The position numbers and the translations under genes are program-made. Positions 43,057 to 51,380 of a DNA stretch of 64,000 nucleotides are shown piece after piece. The stretch covers positions 1 through 64,000 of the forward strand of contig JALCBP010000005.1 of assembly GCA_028066355.1 (NCBI GenBank), read 5' to 3'. This DNA comes from UBA1268 sp002694955. GTDB lineage: Bacteria > Planctomycetota > Planctomycetia > Pirellulales > UBA1268. Numbering within the stretch: the first letter of the stretch is position 1; every line of letters begins with the position of its first letter. The notes under the pieces were generated by a model, which was not told where the DNA came from, did no database searches, and was given only the letters and a program-made list of their open reading frames with translations.

Positions 43057-43424
43057 CCGTTTGTTTACTCAAATCAAAAATTCATCGCGCTGCTGTCACG
43101 GGTGCGTCAGTTGATTACGAAGGAAGCCTCACCATTGCTCGGGACTTGGCAGAGCGTGTTGGAATCAGAGCCTACGAAAAAATATTAGTAGGGAATCTGG
43201 AAAATGGAGAGCGGTTTGAGACGTACTGTATTTACGGTGCTACGGGAAGTAAAGTGATTGAACTCAATGGAGCAACAGCGCACCTTGGAAAAATTGGTGA
43301 TCGGCTAACCATCATGTCCTACGGGCACTACTCTCAAGTAGAGGCCGATGACGCAACACCTGCTGTGATTTTACTTGATGAAAACAATGCTATTCTTCGT
43401 GAAAGTGGAACAGCGGCTTGCTGA
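43053..43424 (+). CDS. panD: Aspartate 1-decarboxylase
   Basis: This 123-residue pyruvoyl-dependent enzyme makes beta-alanine from aspartate for pantothenate and CoA synthesis. The start ATG at 43053 gives the family N-terminus LKSKIHRAAVTGASVDYEGSL. The Gly-Ser in YEGSLTI is the self-cleavage site that forms the pyruvoyl group. YCIYGATGSKVIELNGATAHL and GDRLTIMSYGHYS are further family blocks. It overlaps the lactonase stop. No other pan genes are in the window. Confidence 0.95.
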   Translation: MTVCLLKSKIHRAAVTGASVDYEGSLTIARDLAERVGIRAYEKILVGNLENGERFETYCIYGATGSKVIELNGATAHLGKIGDRLTIMSYGHYSQVEADDATPAVILLDENNAILRESGTAAC

Positions 43425-43444
43425 AAATCAGACAAAAAGACAGG

Positions 43445-44017
43445 CTAACGAGGAGCTTCCTCACCTTTGGCTAGAAGTTCCAGATAGCTAGCGGGCTCAG
43501 GATTTTCCAGCCCTAATTCGCGAGCCAAAGACTCTACGCAATCCCGAGCCAGTGGCACCTCGCCTTCACCAGCGATGATCTCAAATTCAGCGTAACTACC
43601 TAGATTGGCAACGGTATCAATTGCTATCTCAATGTCACTACCGTGCCAATGAACACGCCCTGGAAGTCTTGTCTTTACAACTTCAAAGACTTGATAAAAA
43701 CCAAGAGACTCCAGTAATTCTGTCCACGCAGCAACAGTTGTCTGGCCCGTCGGCCCTTGAGGCATCACACCAAGTTCAATTTCTTGTCTGACTTTTGCTG
43801 ACGTATCTACCCGCGGGCCTTTCCACGTCAATTGCACACTATCACCGACTTGCCGAAGACGTAAGGCTTCGTCTGTTTTGCGAAAATTGCGGACTGGATG
43901 GGAGAAATATCGATCGACCTGTTCCACACTATCTCGAAAGCAAGCAGACATTGCGTCTAGACGTTCAACCACGTGGTTAACATCGGCCAGGTGAAATTTG
44001 AGTTCTACTTCGTACAC
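43445..44017 (-). CDS. CYTH-domain protein, class IV adenylate cyclase (CyaB)-like
   Basis: This 190-residue protein is a single CYTH triphosphate-tunnel domain. The N-terminal EVELKF fits the ExExK motif that binds metal and triphosphate. DRYFSHPVRNFRKTDEALRLRQ, LTWKGP, VRQEIEL and IAIDTVANLGSYAEFEI follow the CyaB pattern. CYTH enzymes include adenylate cyclases, thiamine triphosphatases and tripolyphosphatases, and sequence alone does not separate them. It lies convergent with panD and near a thiamine phosphate synthase gene. It is divergent from the TlpA-like gene. Confidence 0.85.
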   Translation of the reverse strand: MYEVELKFHLADVNHVVERLDAMSACFRDSVEQVDRYFSHPVRNFRKTDEALRLRQVGDSVQLTWKGPRVDTSAKVRQEIELGVMPQGPTGQTTVAAWTELLESLGFYQVFEVVKTRLPGRVHWHGSDIEIAIDTVANLGSYAEFEIIAGEGEVPLARDCVESLARELGLENPEPASYLELLAKGEEAPR

Positions 44018-44083
44018 TCGTGGGACCCTTCAATTATGATATTTATTAAGTAGTCTACACATTCAGGATCAACGGATAGCCTC

Positions 44084-44659
44084 ATGGCATTTACTCACCA
44101 CCAGTTGATTGCACTGGCTCTTGCTTCCTTCACAATTATTGGTTGCAATCTTGGACAAAATCAAGAAACACGGCAACACGTTGGTAAGACAGTTCCAAAA
44201 ATTTCACTCGTCTCACTTGATACCGAAGACGAAACACTCATATTGTCTGGAAAGATCACACTTCTCAATTTCTGGGGCACTTGGTGCCCTCCGTGTCGCC
44301 AAGAATTGCCTGGGCTTGCAAGGCTTGCCTCACGGCTCGCAGATGAACCTCGCTTTCAATTAATTGCCGTCTCGTGCGGCGGGGGAAGCAGTGATGACCT
44401 TGACCAGTTGCGAAATGAAACACAAACCTTTCTAGCATCCACAAGAATTGCTCTCTCCCCCTGGGCAGACCCAACTGGGAAAACCCGTCTCCGCTTTGCC
44501 CAAGCATTCGGTTTTCGCGCATATCCAACAACTTATTTGATTGGACCTGACAGAAAGATTCTTGCCATCTGGACTGGGTACTCTCCGTCTGTGGAAACAC
44601 AAATTGCGCAATCTGTTGCTCACTCACTCAAGCAACGTCATGTGGCTGAATCTCTTTAG
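44084..44659 (+). CDS. TlpA-like thioredoxin-fold lipoprotein
   Basis: This 191-residue protein begins with a lipoprotein signal (FTIIGC, lipobox Cys21) and then a thioredoxin fold of the TlpA/ResA type. The redox motif is WGTWCPPCRQELPGL, and YPTTYLIGPDRKI contains the cis-Pro. An extra loop CGGGSSDDLDQL follows the second strand. It probably reduces disulfides in the periplasm or helps cytochrome c maturation. Its last 32 bp overlap the 3' end of the convergent thiamine gene. Confidence 0.88.
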   Translation: MAFTHHQLIALALASFTIIGCNLGQNQETRQHVGKTVPKISLVSLDTEDETLILSGKITLLNFWGTWCPPCRQELPGLARLASRLADEPRFQLIAVSCGGGSSDDLDQLRNETQTFLASTRIALSPWADPTGKTRLRFAQAFGFRAYPTTYLIGPDRKILAIWTGYSPSVETQIAQSVAHSLKQRHVAESL

Positions 44660-45743
44660 TTGTTGGAAGAAGTGAACGAATGAGGCGAGATTCCTCGCCA
44701 GGATCTGCTGCACCCGTTATAGAACTCGCAATCGCAACCCGCGTTACCCCTAGGTGAATCAGCCGATCAATGTTGTCTGAGGCAATGCCACCGATTCCAA
44801 AGATTGGCAACTGTATCTCTTTGGAGACATCACGGAGAAAGGCATCTGAAGCAAAATATTCAAACTGTTTTGTATTACTTGGATAACATGGACCAACCCC
44901 AAGATAGTCAACACCTTCTCGCACTGCCTGCTTTGCTTCGTCAATAGAATGAGCGGTCCGGCCGATAATGAATTCGTGACCACAAACCTTACGGGCTAGA
45001 TTGACTGGTAAGTCAGTCTCACCAAGGTGAACACCATCTGCGTTTACAGCTACTGCAACGTCTGCTCGATCATTTATGAGAACTAGGCATCTTTTTCCTG
45101 CCTTTTTTTCTGCATGTTGTCGGACTTGTTGTAACATCGTGTCTGCACGCTCGCAAAGTAATGCTGTGCTAGCTTTTTTATCTCGTAGCTGAATCATGCG
45201 AACACCAGCATCGAGGAGTTGACCTACCAGCGTCTTGAATTCCGCTTGTGTTTGATCGACATCAAGAAGCACGCATAACCTGATGTCAGCAAACATTTTC
45301 TGGCTCCTTATGATTGTCATCGCTGCCTTCTCGAGCGTATAGATTCGATAGCGTAATTGTTCAAACCCTGTGGTAGCTCTAGGCATAACCACCCGACTGC
45401 ATTCTTCTAAGCTTCTAATTGACTGGCTCGCACGGGCGGCGTTTGCAGCAAAGACATGACGTAACTCGGTTCGTGGTGGACTTTTGGAAGCCGTGCTACT
45501 AGCCCCAACATCTCGCAGGACATCACGTAGTTGAATCCGGGCCTGAAAATCTTCCTGCGCAAAAATAACTGCTAACTCATGCCGAATCGCTTTTGCCTCC
45601 TGCGAGAGAAAAGCATCATTCAAACAGAACCGAAGAATATCCTCCAATACACGAACTGCCTCGGCGCTGCGGTTCGCCGAAGCATCGAGTGTTCTCCAAA
45701 TACCCACTGCTGACCCATTTTTCTCAGACTCGTTTTCTTCCAT
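44628..45743 (-). CDS. thiE: ThiD2-ThiE fusion, thiamine phosphate synthase
   Basis: Two domains are visible. Residues about 12-155 (RTLDASANRSAEAVRVLEDI, RHEL) match the ThiD2-type domain found fused to ThiE, reported as an HMP-phosphate kinase. The C-terminal half is ThiE: VRMIQLRDK, LINDRADVAVA, GVHLG, IGRTAHS, YLGVGPCYPSNTK and IFGIGGI. It couples HMP-PP and thiazole phosphate to thiamine monophosphate. I use the ATG at 45743 because a GGGAG precedes it; ATG 45773 would add ten residues. Its 3' end overlaps the convergent TlpA-like gene. Confidence 0.9.
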   Translation of the reverse strand: MEENESEKNGSAVGIWRTLDASANRSAEAVRVLEDILRFCLNDAFLSQEAKAIRHELAVIFAQEDFQARIQLRDVLRDVGASSTASKSPPRTELRHVFAANAARASQSIRSLEECSRVVMPRATTGFEQLRYRIYTLEKAAMTIIRSQKMFADIRLCVLLDVDQTQAEFKTLVGQLLDAGVRMIQLRDKKASTALLCERADTMLQQVRQHAEKKAGKRCLVLINDRADVAVAVNADGVHLGETDLPVNLARKVCGHEFIIGRTAHSIDEAKQAVREGVDYLGVGPCYPSNTKQFEYFASDAFLRDVSKEIQLPIFGIGGIASDNIDRLIHLGVTRVAIASSITGAADPGEESRLIRSLLPTTKEIQPHDVA

Positions 45744-45831
45744 TTCTGAGTATTCTCCCTTATGACTCGCCATTGGATTGAGTCTAACTGATCCCTAGAA
45801 TCTCACGTGCCCTATGCCCTAGAACAAACAT

Positions 45832-46446
45832 TTGAAAGGCTGGTCGTTCGTGTCGTTTCTCCGCTCACTTACTCTCATTTGGCCCGGCTTACCTTGGGCA
45901 TGGCTTCGAGGCAGTTACACCGGCCTTATTTTAGCCACTGCTTTCGCAATTTGCCTGAATCTCTGCATCATCACCGCATGGATTTGGACAAGTTTTATCG
46001 ATATTGAGATAACTTTTGGTATTTGGACCGCAACGGCAATTATTTGGATTGTTTCAACTGTCTCGGCAATATCCACTTTTCCACAACCGCTTAGCAACTC
46101 ACAAAACGAAGTATCAAACCGGTTGTTTATCGTTGCACGAGATGCTTACCTTGCTGGAGATTGGCTCAAGGCAGAAACAAAACTTCAGACCATCCTCACT
46201 CTTTCACCAACAGATGGCGAGGCACAACTGCTCCTTGGCACACTCCTACGAAGGGTTGGCCGATTTGATGAAGCAAAAAAATCTCTCGAAAAACTTGAAC
46301 GCAGTGACAGCGGACAGCTCTGGCAGCATGCAATTCACCACGAACTTTCCCTCATCAAACGAGATCTCAAAGAGAATTCTGAAGAACTGAACGTGGACGC
46401 GGGCGCAAATGTCAATTCAAGGCAGCAGCGTAGCAAGGCTGCCTGA
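45832..46446 (+). CDS. Membrane-anchored TPR-like protein
   Basis: This 204-residue protein starts at a TTG (no ATG is available before the first helix). It has two hydrophobic segments at about residues 30-52 and 60-80, then a soluble part with TPR-like helices (RDAYLAGDWLKAETKLQTIL, QLLLGTLLRRVGRFDEAKKSL). The C-terminus is polar with Asn/Gln/Arg. The family function is not known; such proteins often scaffold complexes at the membrane. It lies alone upstream of clpC. Confidence 0.65.
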   Translation: MKGWSFVSFLRSLTLIWPGLPWAWLRGSYTGLILATAFAICLNLCIITAWIWTSFIDIEITFGIWTATAIIWIVSTVSAISTFPQPLSNSQNEVSNRLFIVARDAYLAGDWLKAETKLQTILTLSPTDGEAQLLLGTLLRRVGRFDEAKKSLEKLERSDSGQLWQHAIHHELSLIKRDLKENSEELNVDAGANVNSRQQRSKAA

Positions 46447-46817
46447 TCCTCAACCAAATAACCAGGTGACTTCCAGCAGCGATTTTTTGAAAAACCGGCA
46501 AGCCCTCGGTGGGCAACCAAAATGTTACTCATGGAGCGATTTTTAACAGTCATTCAGTCATTTCGGTCCGAAACCTCCCGAAACGTAGAGGTGTAGGAGA
46601 CAGTATCGCAAGCTATCCCTACAATGGATTGAGGTTAAATTCCCCAATTAAGGTGCAAGAATTACTTCAAAAAACGTGTGCTGGCAACTTTTGCCATCAG
46701 TTGGCGTGGGTTTTGCACAAGTTAGGGACATAGTGGAAATAGGATTTTATCGCTGCCGGAATGGCAGGCATGAGAGTTATAGTTCCGACGGGTTGAGCAG
46801 TCACAAGAGGAAGTTTT
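46447..46817. other. clpC leader region with small hairpins
   Basis: These 371 bp lie upstream of clpC. I see two small perfect hairpins, TGGCAA-CTT-TTGCCA and CTGCC-GGAAT-GGCAG, and a GAGGAAG ribosome-binding site just before the clpC ATG. There is no CIRCE (TTAGCACTC-N9-GAGTGCTAA) element and no clear CtsR-type direct repeat. A short open frame at 46509-46733 has no recognisable features and is probably chance. Confidence 0.45.
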
Positions 46818-49358
46818 ATGTACGAGCGTTTTACAGATCGTGCCCGTAAGGTCATGCAACTGGCTAATCAAGAGGCCCAGCGGTTTAATCACGAATATAT
46901 CGGAACCGAACACGTCCTGCTCGGTCTGATTAAAGAGGGAAGTGGCGTTGCAGCCAATGTTTTAAAAAACCTTGATGTCGACCTTCGAAAAATTCGTCTC
47001 GAAGTCGAAAAACTTGTGCAGAGTGGACCTGATATGGTCACGATGGGCAAACTGCCACAGACGCCCCGTGCCAAAAAAGTCATTGAGTATTCAATGGAGG
47101 AGGCGCGAAATCTGAACCATAACTACGTTGGAACTGAGCATATTTTGCTCGGCCTACTCCGTGAACAAGAAGGTGTCGCTGCTCAAGTACTCATGAATCT
47201 TGGGCTGAAACTTGAAGATGTTCGTGAAGAGGTTCTTAATCTTCTTGGACATGGCATGGACGAGGGAAGTGATAGATCCGGTATGAGTGGCCGCCAGATG
47301 GCTGGCGCTGGTGGTGGAGGCAGTGACACTCCAACAAAAAGTGGTAAGAGCAAAACCCCTGCACTCGATTCGTTTGGCCGCGACCTCACTGAATTAGCAA
47401 AACAAGGAAAACTTGATCCTGTTATTGGTCGAGAACACGAAATTGAACGAGCCATTCAGATCCTCTGCCGACGAACCAAAAATAATCCTGTACTAATCGG
47501 CGAGGCTGGTGTCGGGAAAACTGCAATTGTTGAAGGTTTCGCGCAGCGAGTTATAGAAGGAAACATTCCTGAACTTCTCGCCGAACGAAGAATTGTAGTT
47601 CTCGACTTGGCGATGATGGTCGCTGGCACAAAATACCGTGGCCAGTTTGAAGAACGGATTAAGGCCGTCATGAATGAAGTTCGACGAGCCAAAAATACCA
47701 TTCTTTTTATTGACGAACTCCATACACTCGTTGGGGCTGGTGGAGCGGAGGGCGCTATTGACGCCTCGAATGTTCTTAAGCCCGCCCTCGCTCGTGGTGA
47801 AATCCAGTGTATTGGTGCAACCACACTGGATGAATACCGCAAATACATTGAAAAGGATTCGGCGCTCGACAGGCGTTTCCAACTTGTCATGGTAGAACCC
47901 GCTTCGAAAAAAGAAGCGATTGAAATCCTAAAGGGTCTCCGAGATCGCTACGAAAGTCACCATAGAGTATCGATTACAGATGATGCGCTTGAAGCGTCAG
48001 TTGAGCTATCTAGCCGCTACATCACCGGCCGCGCGCTTCCTGACAAGGCAATTGATGTTATTGATGAAGCTGGAGCCCGAGTGAGACTGAAGGCAATGAC
48101 GCGCCCACCAGACCTCAAAGAAATTGACGAAGAAGTCGATCGCCTGAATAAGGAAAAAGAGGAGGCTGTTGCCAACCAAGATTTTGAGAAAGCGGCCGCA
48201 CTCAGAGATCAAGCTGATAAACTGAAGAAAAAGAAACAACAAATGACCAAGGAATGGCGAGACAAGTCTCGTGAGGCCGACGGCGTTGTTGATGAGGAGG
48301 TGGTTGCTGAAGTTGTTTCGAAGATGACTGGCATTCCTTTGACAAGAATGTCAACTGAAGATAGCCAGCGTTTAATGCAGATGGAAGATTCACTCCACAA
48401 GCGAGTAATAGGTCAAGACGCGGCTATCGAAAGTATTTCCAAGGCAGTTCGCCGAAGTCGTTCGGGCCTCAAAGACCCCAAGCGCCCGATTGGTTGCTTT
48501 GTTTTGGCTGGCCCAACAGGAGTTGGGAAAACACTCTTAGCCAAAGCACTTGCTGAATTCATGTTTGGGGACGACGACGCGCTCATATCGATTGATATGA
48601 GTGAGTATATGGAAAAGCACAACGTAAGCCGCCTCGTTGGCGCTCCTCCTGGATACGTTGGATTTGAAGAGGGAGGCCAACTCACTGAGAAGATTCGACG
48701 CCGTCCGTATGCTGTTGTTCTCCTTGATGAGATCGAAAAAGCTCATCCAGATGTCTTCAATATGCTCCTTCAAGTAATGGAAGAAGGCCGGCTCACAGAC
48801 TCCTTTGGGAGAAACGTTGATTTTCGCAATACGATACTCATCATGACGACCAATGCGGGCGCTGAGGCAATAAAAAATGAATCCGCCTTTGGCTTCCAGA
48901 AGCCCGAGGACGACAGTGGATATGAGAGTATGAAGGCCCGAGTCAATGAACGAATTGAGAAGGTTTTCCGCCCAGAATTTATCAACCGGCTCGATGACCT
49001 TATTGTCTTCCATCATTTAACTGTTGAGAACCTCAAAGCAGTTATTGATATCGAGCTCGCAAAAGTCCGGGAGCGACTACTCGAGCGTGGTCTCAAGCTC
49101 GAACTTACAGATGAATCGAAACAGTTTCTTATTAAGAAGGGATCTGACACTGATTTCGGAGCTCGACCACTTCGGCGTGCGCTGGAAAACTACATCGAAG
49201 ATCCTGTTTCAGAGGAACTGCTGAAGGGTGAATTTGAAGGAAAAGACACCATTCAAGTGGACTGCAAAGAAGTAGCTGGAAAGAAACAGTTGGTCTTTCA
49301 GGGGATCATCACTGCCGAACCGGTAGCTGCGGGAGCTTCAGACGAATCAGGCACTTGA
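46818..49358 (+). CDS. clpC: ATP-dependent Clp protease ATPase subunit ClpC
   Basis: This 846-residue AAA+ unfoldase feeds proteins to ClpP. It has two N-terminal Clp repeats (YIGTEHVLLGLIKEGSG and YVGTEHILLGLLREQEG), AAA module 1 with Walker A GEAGVGKT, a UVR motif region (NQDFEKAAALRDQADKLKKK) in the middle domain, and AAA module 2 with Walker A GPTGVGKT. The UVR segment distinguishes ClpC from ClpA and ClpB. A good GAGGAAG ribosome-binding site precedes the ATG. No clpP or adaptor gene is adjacent. A terminator-like hairpin follows. Confidence 0.96.
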   Translation: MYERFTDRARKVMQLANQEAQRFNHEYIGTEHVLLGLIKEGSGVAANVLKNLDVDLRKIRLEVEKLVQSGPDMVTMGKLPQTPRAKKVIEYSMEEARNLNHNYVGTEHILLGLLREQEGVAAQVLMNLGLKLEDVREEVLNLLGHGMDEGSDRSGMSGRQMAGAGGGGSDTPTKSGKSKTPALDSFGRDLTELAKQGKLDPVIGREHEIERAIQILCRRTKNNPVLIGEAGVGKTAIVEGFAQRVIEGNIPELLAERRIVVLDLAMMVAGTKYRGQFEERIKAVMNEVRRAKNTILFIDELHTLVGAGGAEGAIDASNVLKPALARGEIQCIGATTLDEYRKYIEKDSALDRRFQLVMVEPASKKEAIEILKGLRDRYESHHRVSITDDALEASVELSSRYITGRALPDKAIDVIDEAGARVRLKAMTRPPDLKEIDEEVDRLNKEKEEAVANQDFEKAAALRDQADKLKKKKQQMTKEWRDKSREADGVVDEEVVAEVVSKMTGIPLTRMSTEDSQRLMQMEDSLHKRVIGQDAAIESISKAVRRSRSGLKDPKRPIGCFVLAGPTGVGKTLLAKALAEFMFGDDDALISIDMSEYMEKHNVSRLVGAPPGYVGFEEGGQLTEKIRRRPYAVVLLDEIEKAHPDVFNMLLQVMEEGRLTDSFGRNVDFRNTILIMTTNAGAEAIKNESAFGFQKPEDDSGYESMKARVNERIEKVFRPEFINRLDDLIVFHHLTVENLKAVIDIELAKVRERLLERGLKLELTDESKQFLIKKGSDTDFGARPLRRALENYIEDPVSEELLKGEFEGKDTIQVDCKEVAGKKQLVFQGIITAEPVAAGASDESGT

Positions 49359-49362
49359 AAGA

Positions 49363-49408
49363 AGAGCCTATAGCATTGCTAAAGAGGCTCTGAATCGCGG
49401 AATTTTTT
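49363..49408 (+). terminator. Rho-independent-type terminator after clpC
   Basis: A stem AGAGCCT / AGGCTCT (49363-49391), with an inner TAGC-ATT-GCTA stem, is followed by a six-T run near 49403-49408. It starts 5 bp after the clpC stop. The spacer of about 11 bases between stem and T run is longer than ideal. Confidence 0.5.
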
Positions 49409-49432
49409 GCCTTTTCAAAATGGTTGGCACAT

Positions 49433-49469
49433 TGACCTGAGAACTTTCCGTAGACAAGTTCTCAGGTCA
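49433..49469. promoter_or_regulatory. Perfect 14-bp inverted repeat between clpC and mlaE
   Basis: TGACCTGAGAACTT and its exact reverse complement AAGTTCTCAGGTCA are separated by 9 bases. No T run follows, so it is not a classic terminator. It could be an operator, a transcript-stabilising hairpin or a small mobile inverted repeat. It lies about 120 bp before the mlaE start. Confidence 0.55.
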
Positions 49470-49590
49470 CCGGATTTCTGCCAAAAGCCCGCAAATACCG
49501 CACTCTCCTCCTAAACGGCTCAAGGCGCCAGGTCCTTCCAGCCGATCTAATCCGCAAGGAGCGCTACCACTGCGGTGAAGGTCCGTCTAT

Positions 49591-50463
49591 ATGAATTTAT
49601 CTGCCACCCAACAATCAGAACGAACTGCTGACAATGTTACTGGCTGGTTTGCAAGTCGAGTCGCTGATGTCGGTGATATGGCGATCACAATGGTGGCCAG
49701 TATTGGTGACGTAGCTCTTTTTTCCTTACGAACCATTGGGTGGTTGTTTGCGAGACGGCAACGGAGAGATGTGTTGATGCCAAGCTTTTATCAAATTGGT
49801 GTTTTATCACTTCCTGTCATCGCACTTACAGGTCTTTTTATTGGAATGGTCTTGGCAGTGCAGAGTTACGCGCAATTCAAAGCGCTTGGCCTACAGACAC
49901 GACTTGGTTCTGTAATTAACCTTTCACTTATTCGTGAACTTGGCCCAGTACTCGCAGCAACGATGCTAGCCGGGCGGGTTGGGAGTGCCATGGCAGCAGA
50001 ACTAGGCACGATGCGAGTTACAGAACAAATTGATGCCCTTGAAAGCATGGGGGCGAACCCTATTTATTATCTTGTTGTGCCTCGCTTTCTGGGCTGTCTT
50101 GTACTCATTCCTGCTCTGACGATTATGGCAGATTTTATGGGGGTACTCGGTGGCTACGTCTACTCTCATGGGATTCTTGGTATTGACTATCACCATTACT
50201 GGACAAATTCTCGCGCCTATATTGATTCCTTCGATTTTTTTATGGGGATCTTTAAAAGTTTCTTTTTTGGTGCCGCAATTGCTCTAGTCAGCTGTCACCA
50301 CGGTTTTCATTGCGACCACGGTGCGCAAGGTGTTGGCCGAGCTGCCACAAATGCTTTTGTCCACTCATTTGTTCTCATTCTTGTGCTCGATCTTTTCTTG
50401 GGCATTGGACTGAACAACGTACAGGACTACCTGCGACCAGAAGGTCCACGAAGCCTCTTATAA
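49591..50463 (+). CDS. mlaE: MlaE-family ABC lipid transport permease
   Basis: This 290-residue integral membrane protein belongs to the MlaE/YrbE (DUF140) family, which with an ATPase and an MCE protein moves phospholipids between membranes. Blocks include FIGMVLAVQSYAQFK, LIRELGPVLAATMLAGRVGS, ELGTMRVTEQIDALESMG and GAQGVGRAATNAFV. The N-terminal 60 residues include an amphipathic region before the first helix. The order mlaE-mlaF-mlaD with tight spacing indicates one operon. MlaB and MlaC are absent from the window. Confidence 0.93.
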   Translation: MNLSATQQSERTADNVTGWFASRVADVGDMAITMVASIGDVALFSLRTIGWLFARRQRRDVLMPSFYQIGVLSLPVIALTGLFIGMVLAVQSYAQFKALGLQTRLGSVINLSLIRELGPVLAATMLAGRVGSAMAAELGTMRVTEQIDALESMGANPIYYLVVPRFLGCLVLIPALTIMADFMGVLGGYVYSHGILGIDYHHYWTNSRAYIDSFDFFMGIFKSFFFGAAIALVSCHHGFHCDHGAQGVGRAATNAFVHSFVLILVLDLFLGIGLNNVQDYLRPEGPRSLL

Positions 50464-50489
50464 AAGACCGAACTTACAAAAATTCTACG

Positions 50490-51380
50490 ATGACCACTTC
50501 CACTATTGCTGTACCACAACAGGCAACAACAGCAGAACCGTTGCTTTTGATTGATTCGCTTTCAATTACTTTTGGTGACCAGCAGATTTTACGTGACATT
50601 TCCCTCAAACTCACCTCTGGTGAAACTCTTGTTATTCTTGGCGAGAGTGGGTGTGGAAAAACTGTTCTTTTAAAAACAATGATTGGCCTCATACAGCCAA
50701 CAAAAGGAGACATACGATTTGAAGACACCTCATTAGCTGTCATGACAGAACGAGAACTTGCCCATCTTCGGACACGCTATGGTTTTGTTTTTCAGGGTGC
50801 CGCTCTATTTGATAGTGCTACAGTTGCTGACAACATTGCGTTTCCTTTGCGTGAACATACACAACTCGATGAAGATGAAATATCAAAGATTGTTGCCGAA
50901 CTTGTAGCAGAAGTCGGTCTGCCACGTGCGGTACTCACAAAAAAACCAGTTGAATTATCTGGTGGCATGAGAAAACGCGCTGGTCTCGCACGTGCACTCG
51001 CATTGGACCCGCAGTTGGTGCTGTACGACGAGCCGACTACAGGGCTTGACCCGATTATGAGCGACGTCATTAATGAACTTATTCTGCGCGTCCACCAAAG
51101 ACCAGAAACAACAAATGTCGTAGTCACACACGATATGACTACTGCCCATAAGGTAGCTGACAGAATTATCATGCTCTATCCACTTTCTCGGCTCAATCAG
51201 GGCGAATCACAAATAATTTTTAATGGCACACCGGAAGAACTTGACGAGTCAAAAGATCCTCGGGTCCAACAATTTGTTGAGGGCAAAGCAGGACAGCGAC
51301 TCAATGAACTCCGGAAAGAGCAACTTAAAAAAGACTCCGCACCATACTCTGAGGCTAACGATCCAGGAGAACGATCATGA
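50490..51380 (+). CDS. mlaF: MlaF-family ABC ATPase
   Basis: This ATPase has 296 residues from ATG 50490 (MTTSTIAVPQQ). An in-frame upstream extension inside mlaE is rejected. Walker A is GESGCGKT near residue 51, the signature is LSGGMRKRAGLARAL, and Walker B is LVLYDEPTTGLDP, followed by VVVTHDM. These match MlaF/Ttg2A proteins that energise MlaE. It starts 27 bp after mlaE and overlaps mlaD by 4 bp (ATGA). Confidence 0.94.
   Translation: MTTSTIAVPQQATTAEPLLLIDSLSITFGDQQILRDISLKLTSGETLVILGESGCGKTVLLKTMIGLIQPTKGDIRFEDTSLAVMTERELAHLRTRYGFVFQGAALFDSATVADNIAFPLREHTQLDEDEISKIVAELVAEVGLPRAVLTKKPVELSGGMRKRAGLARALALDPQLVLYDEPTTGLDPIMSDVINELILRVHQRPETTNVVVTHDMTTAHKVADRIIMLYPLSRLNQGESQIIFNGTPEELDESKDPRVQQFVEGKAGQRLNELRKEQLKKDSAPYSEANDPGERS

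Noticed and set aside
48537..49016. 159-codon minus-strand frame inside clpC
   Set aside because: It is a shadow of the ClpC second AAA module, whose motifs are intact on the plus strand.
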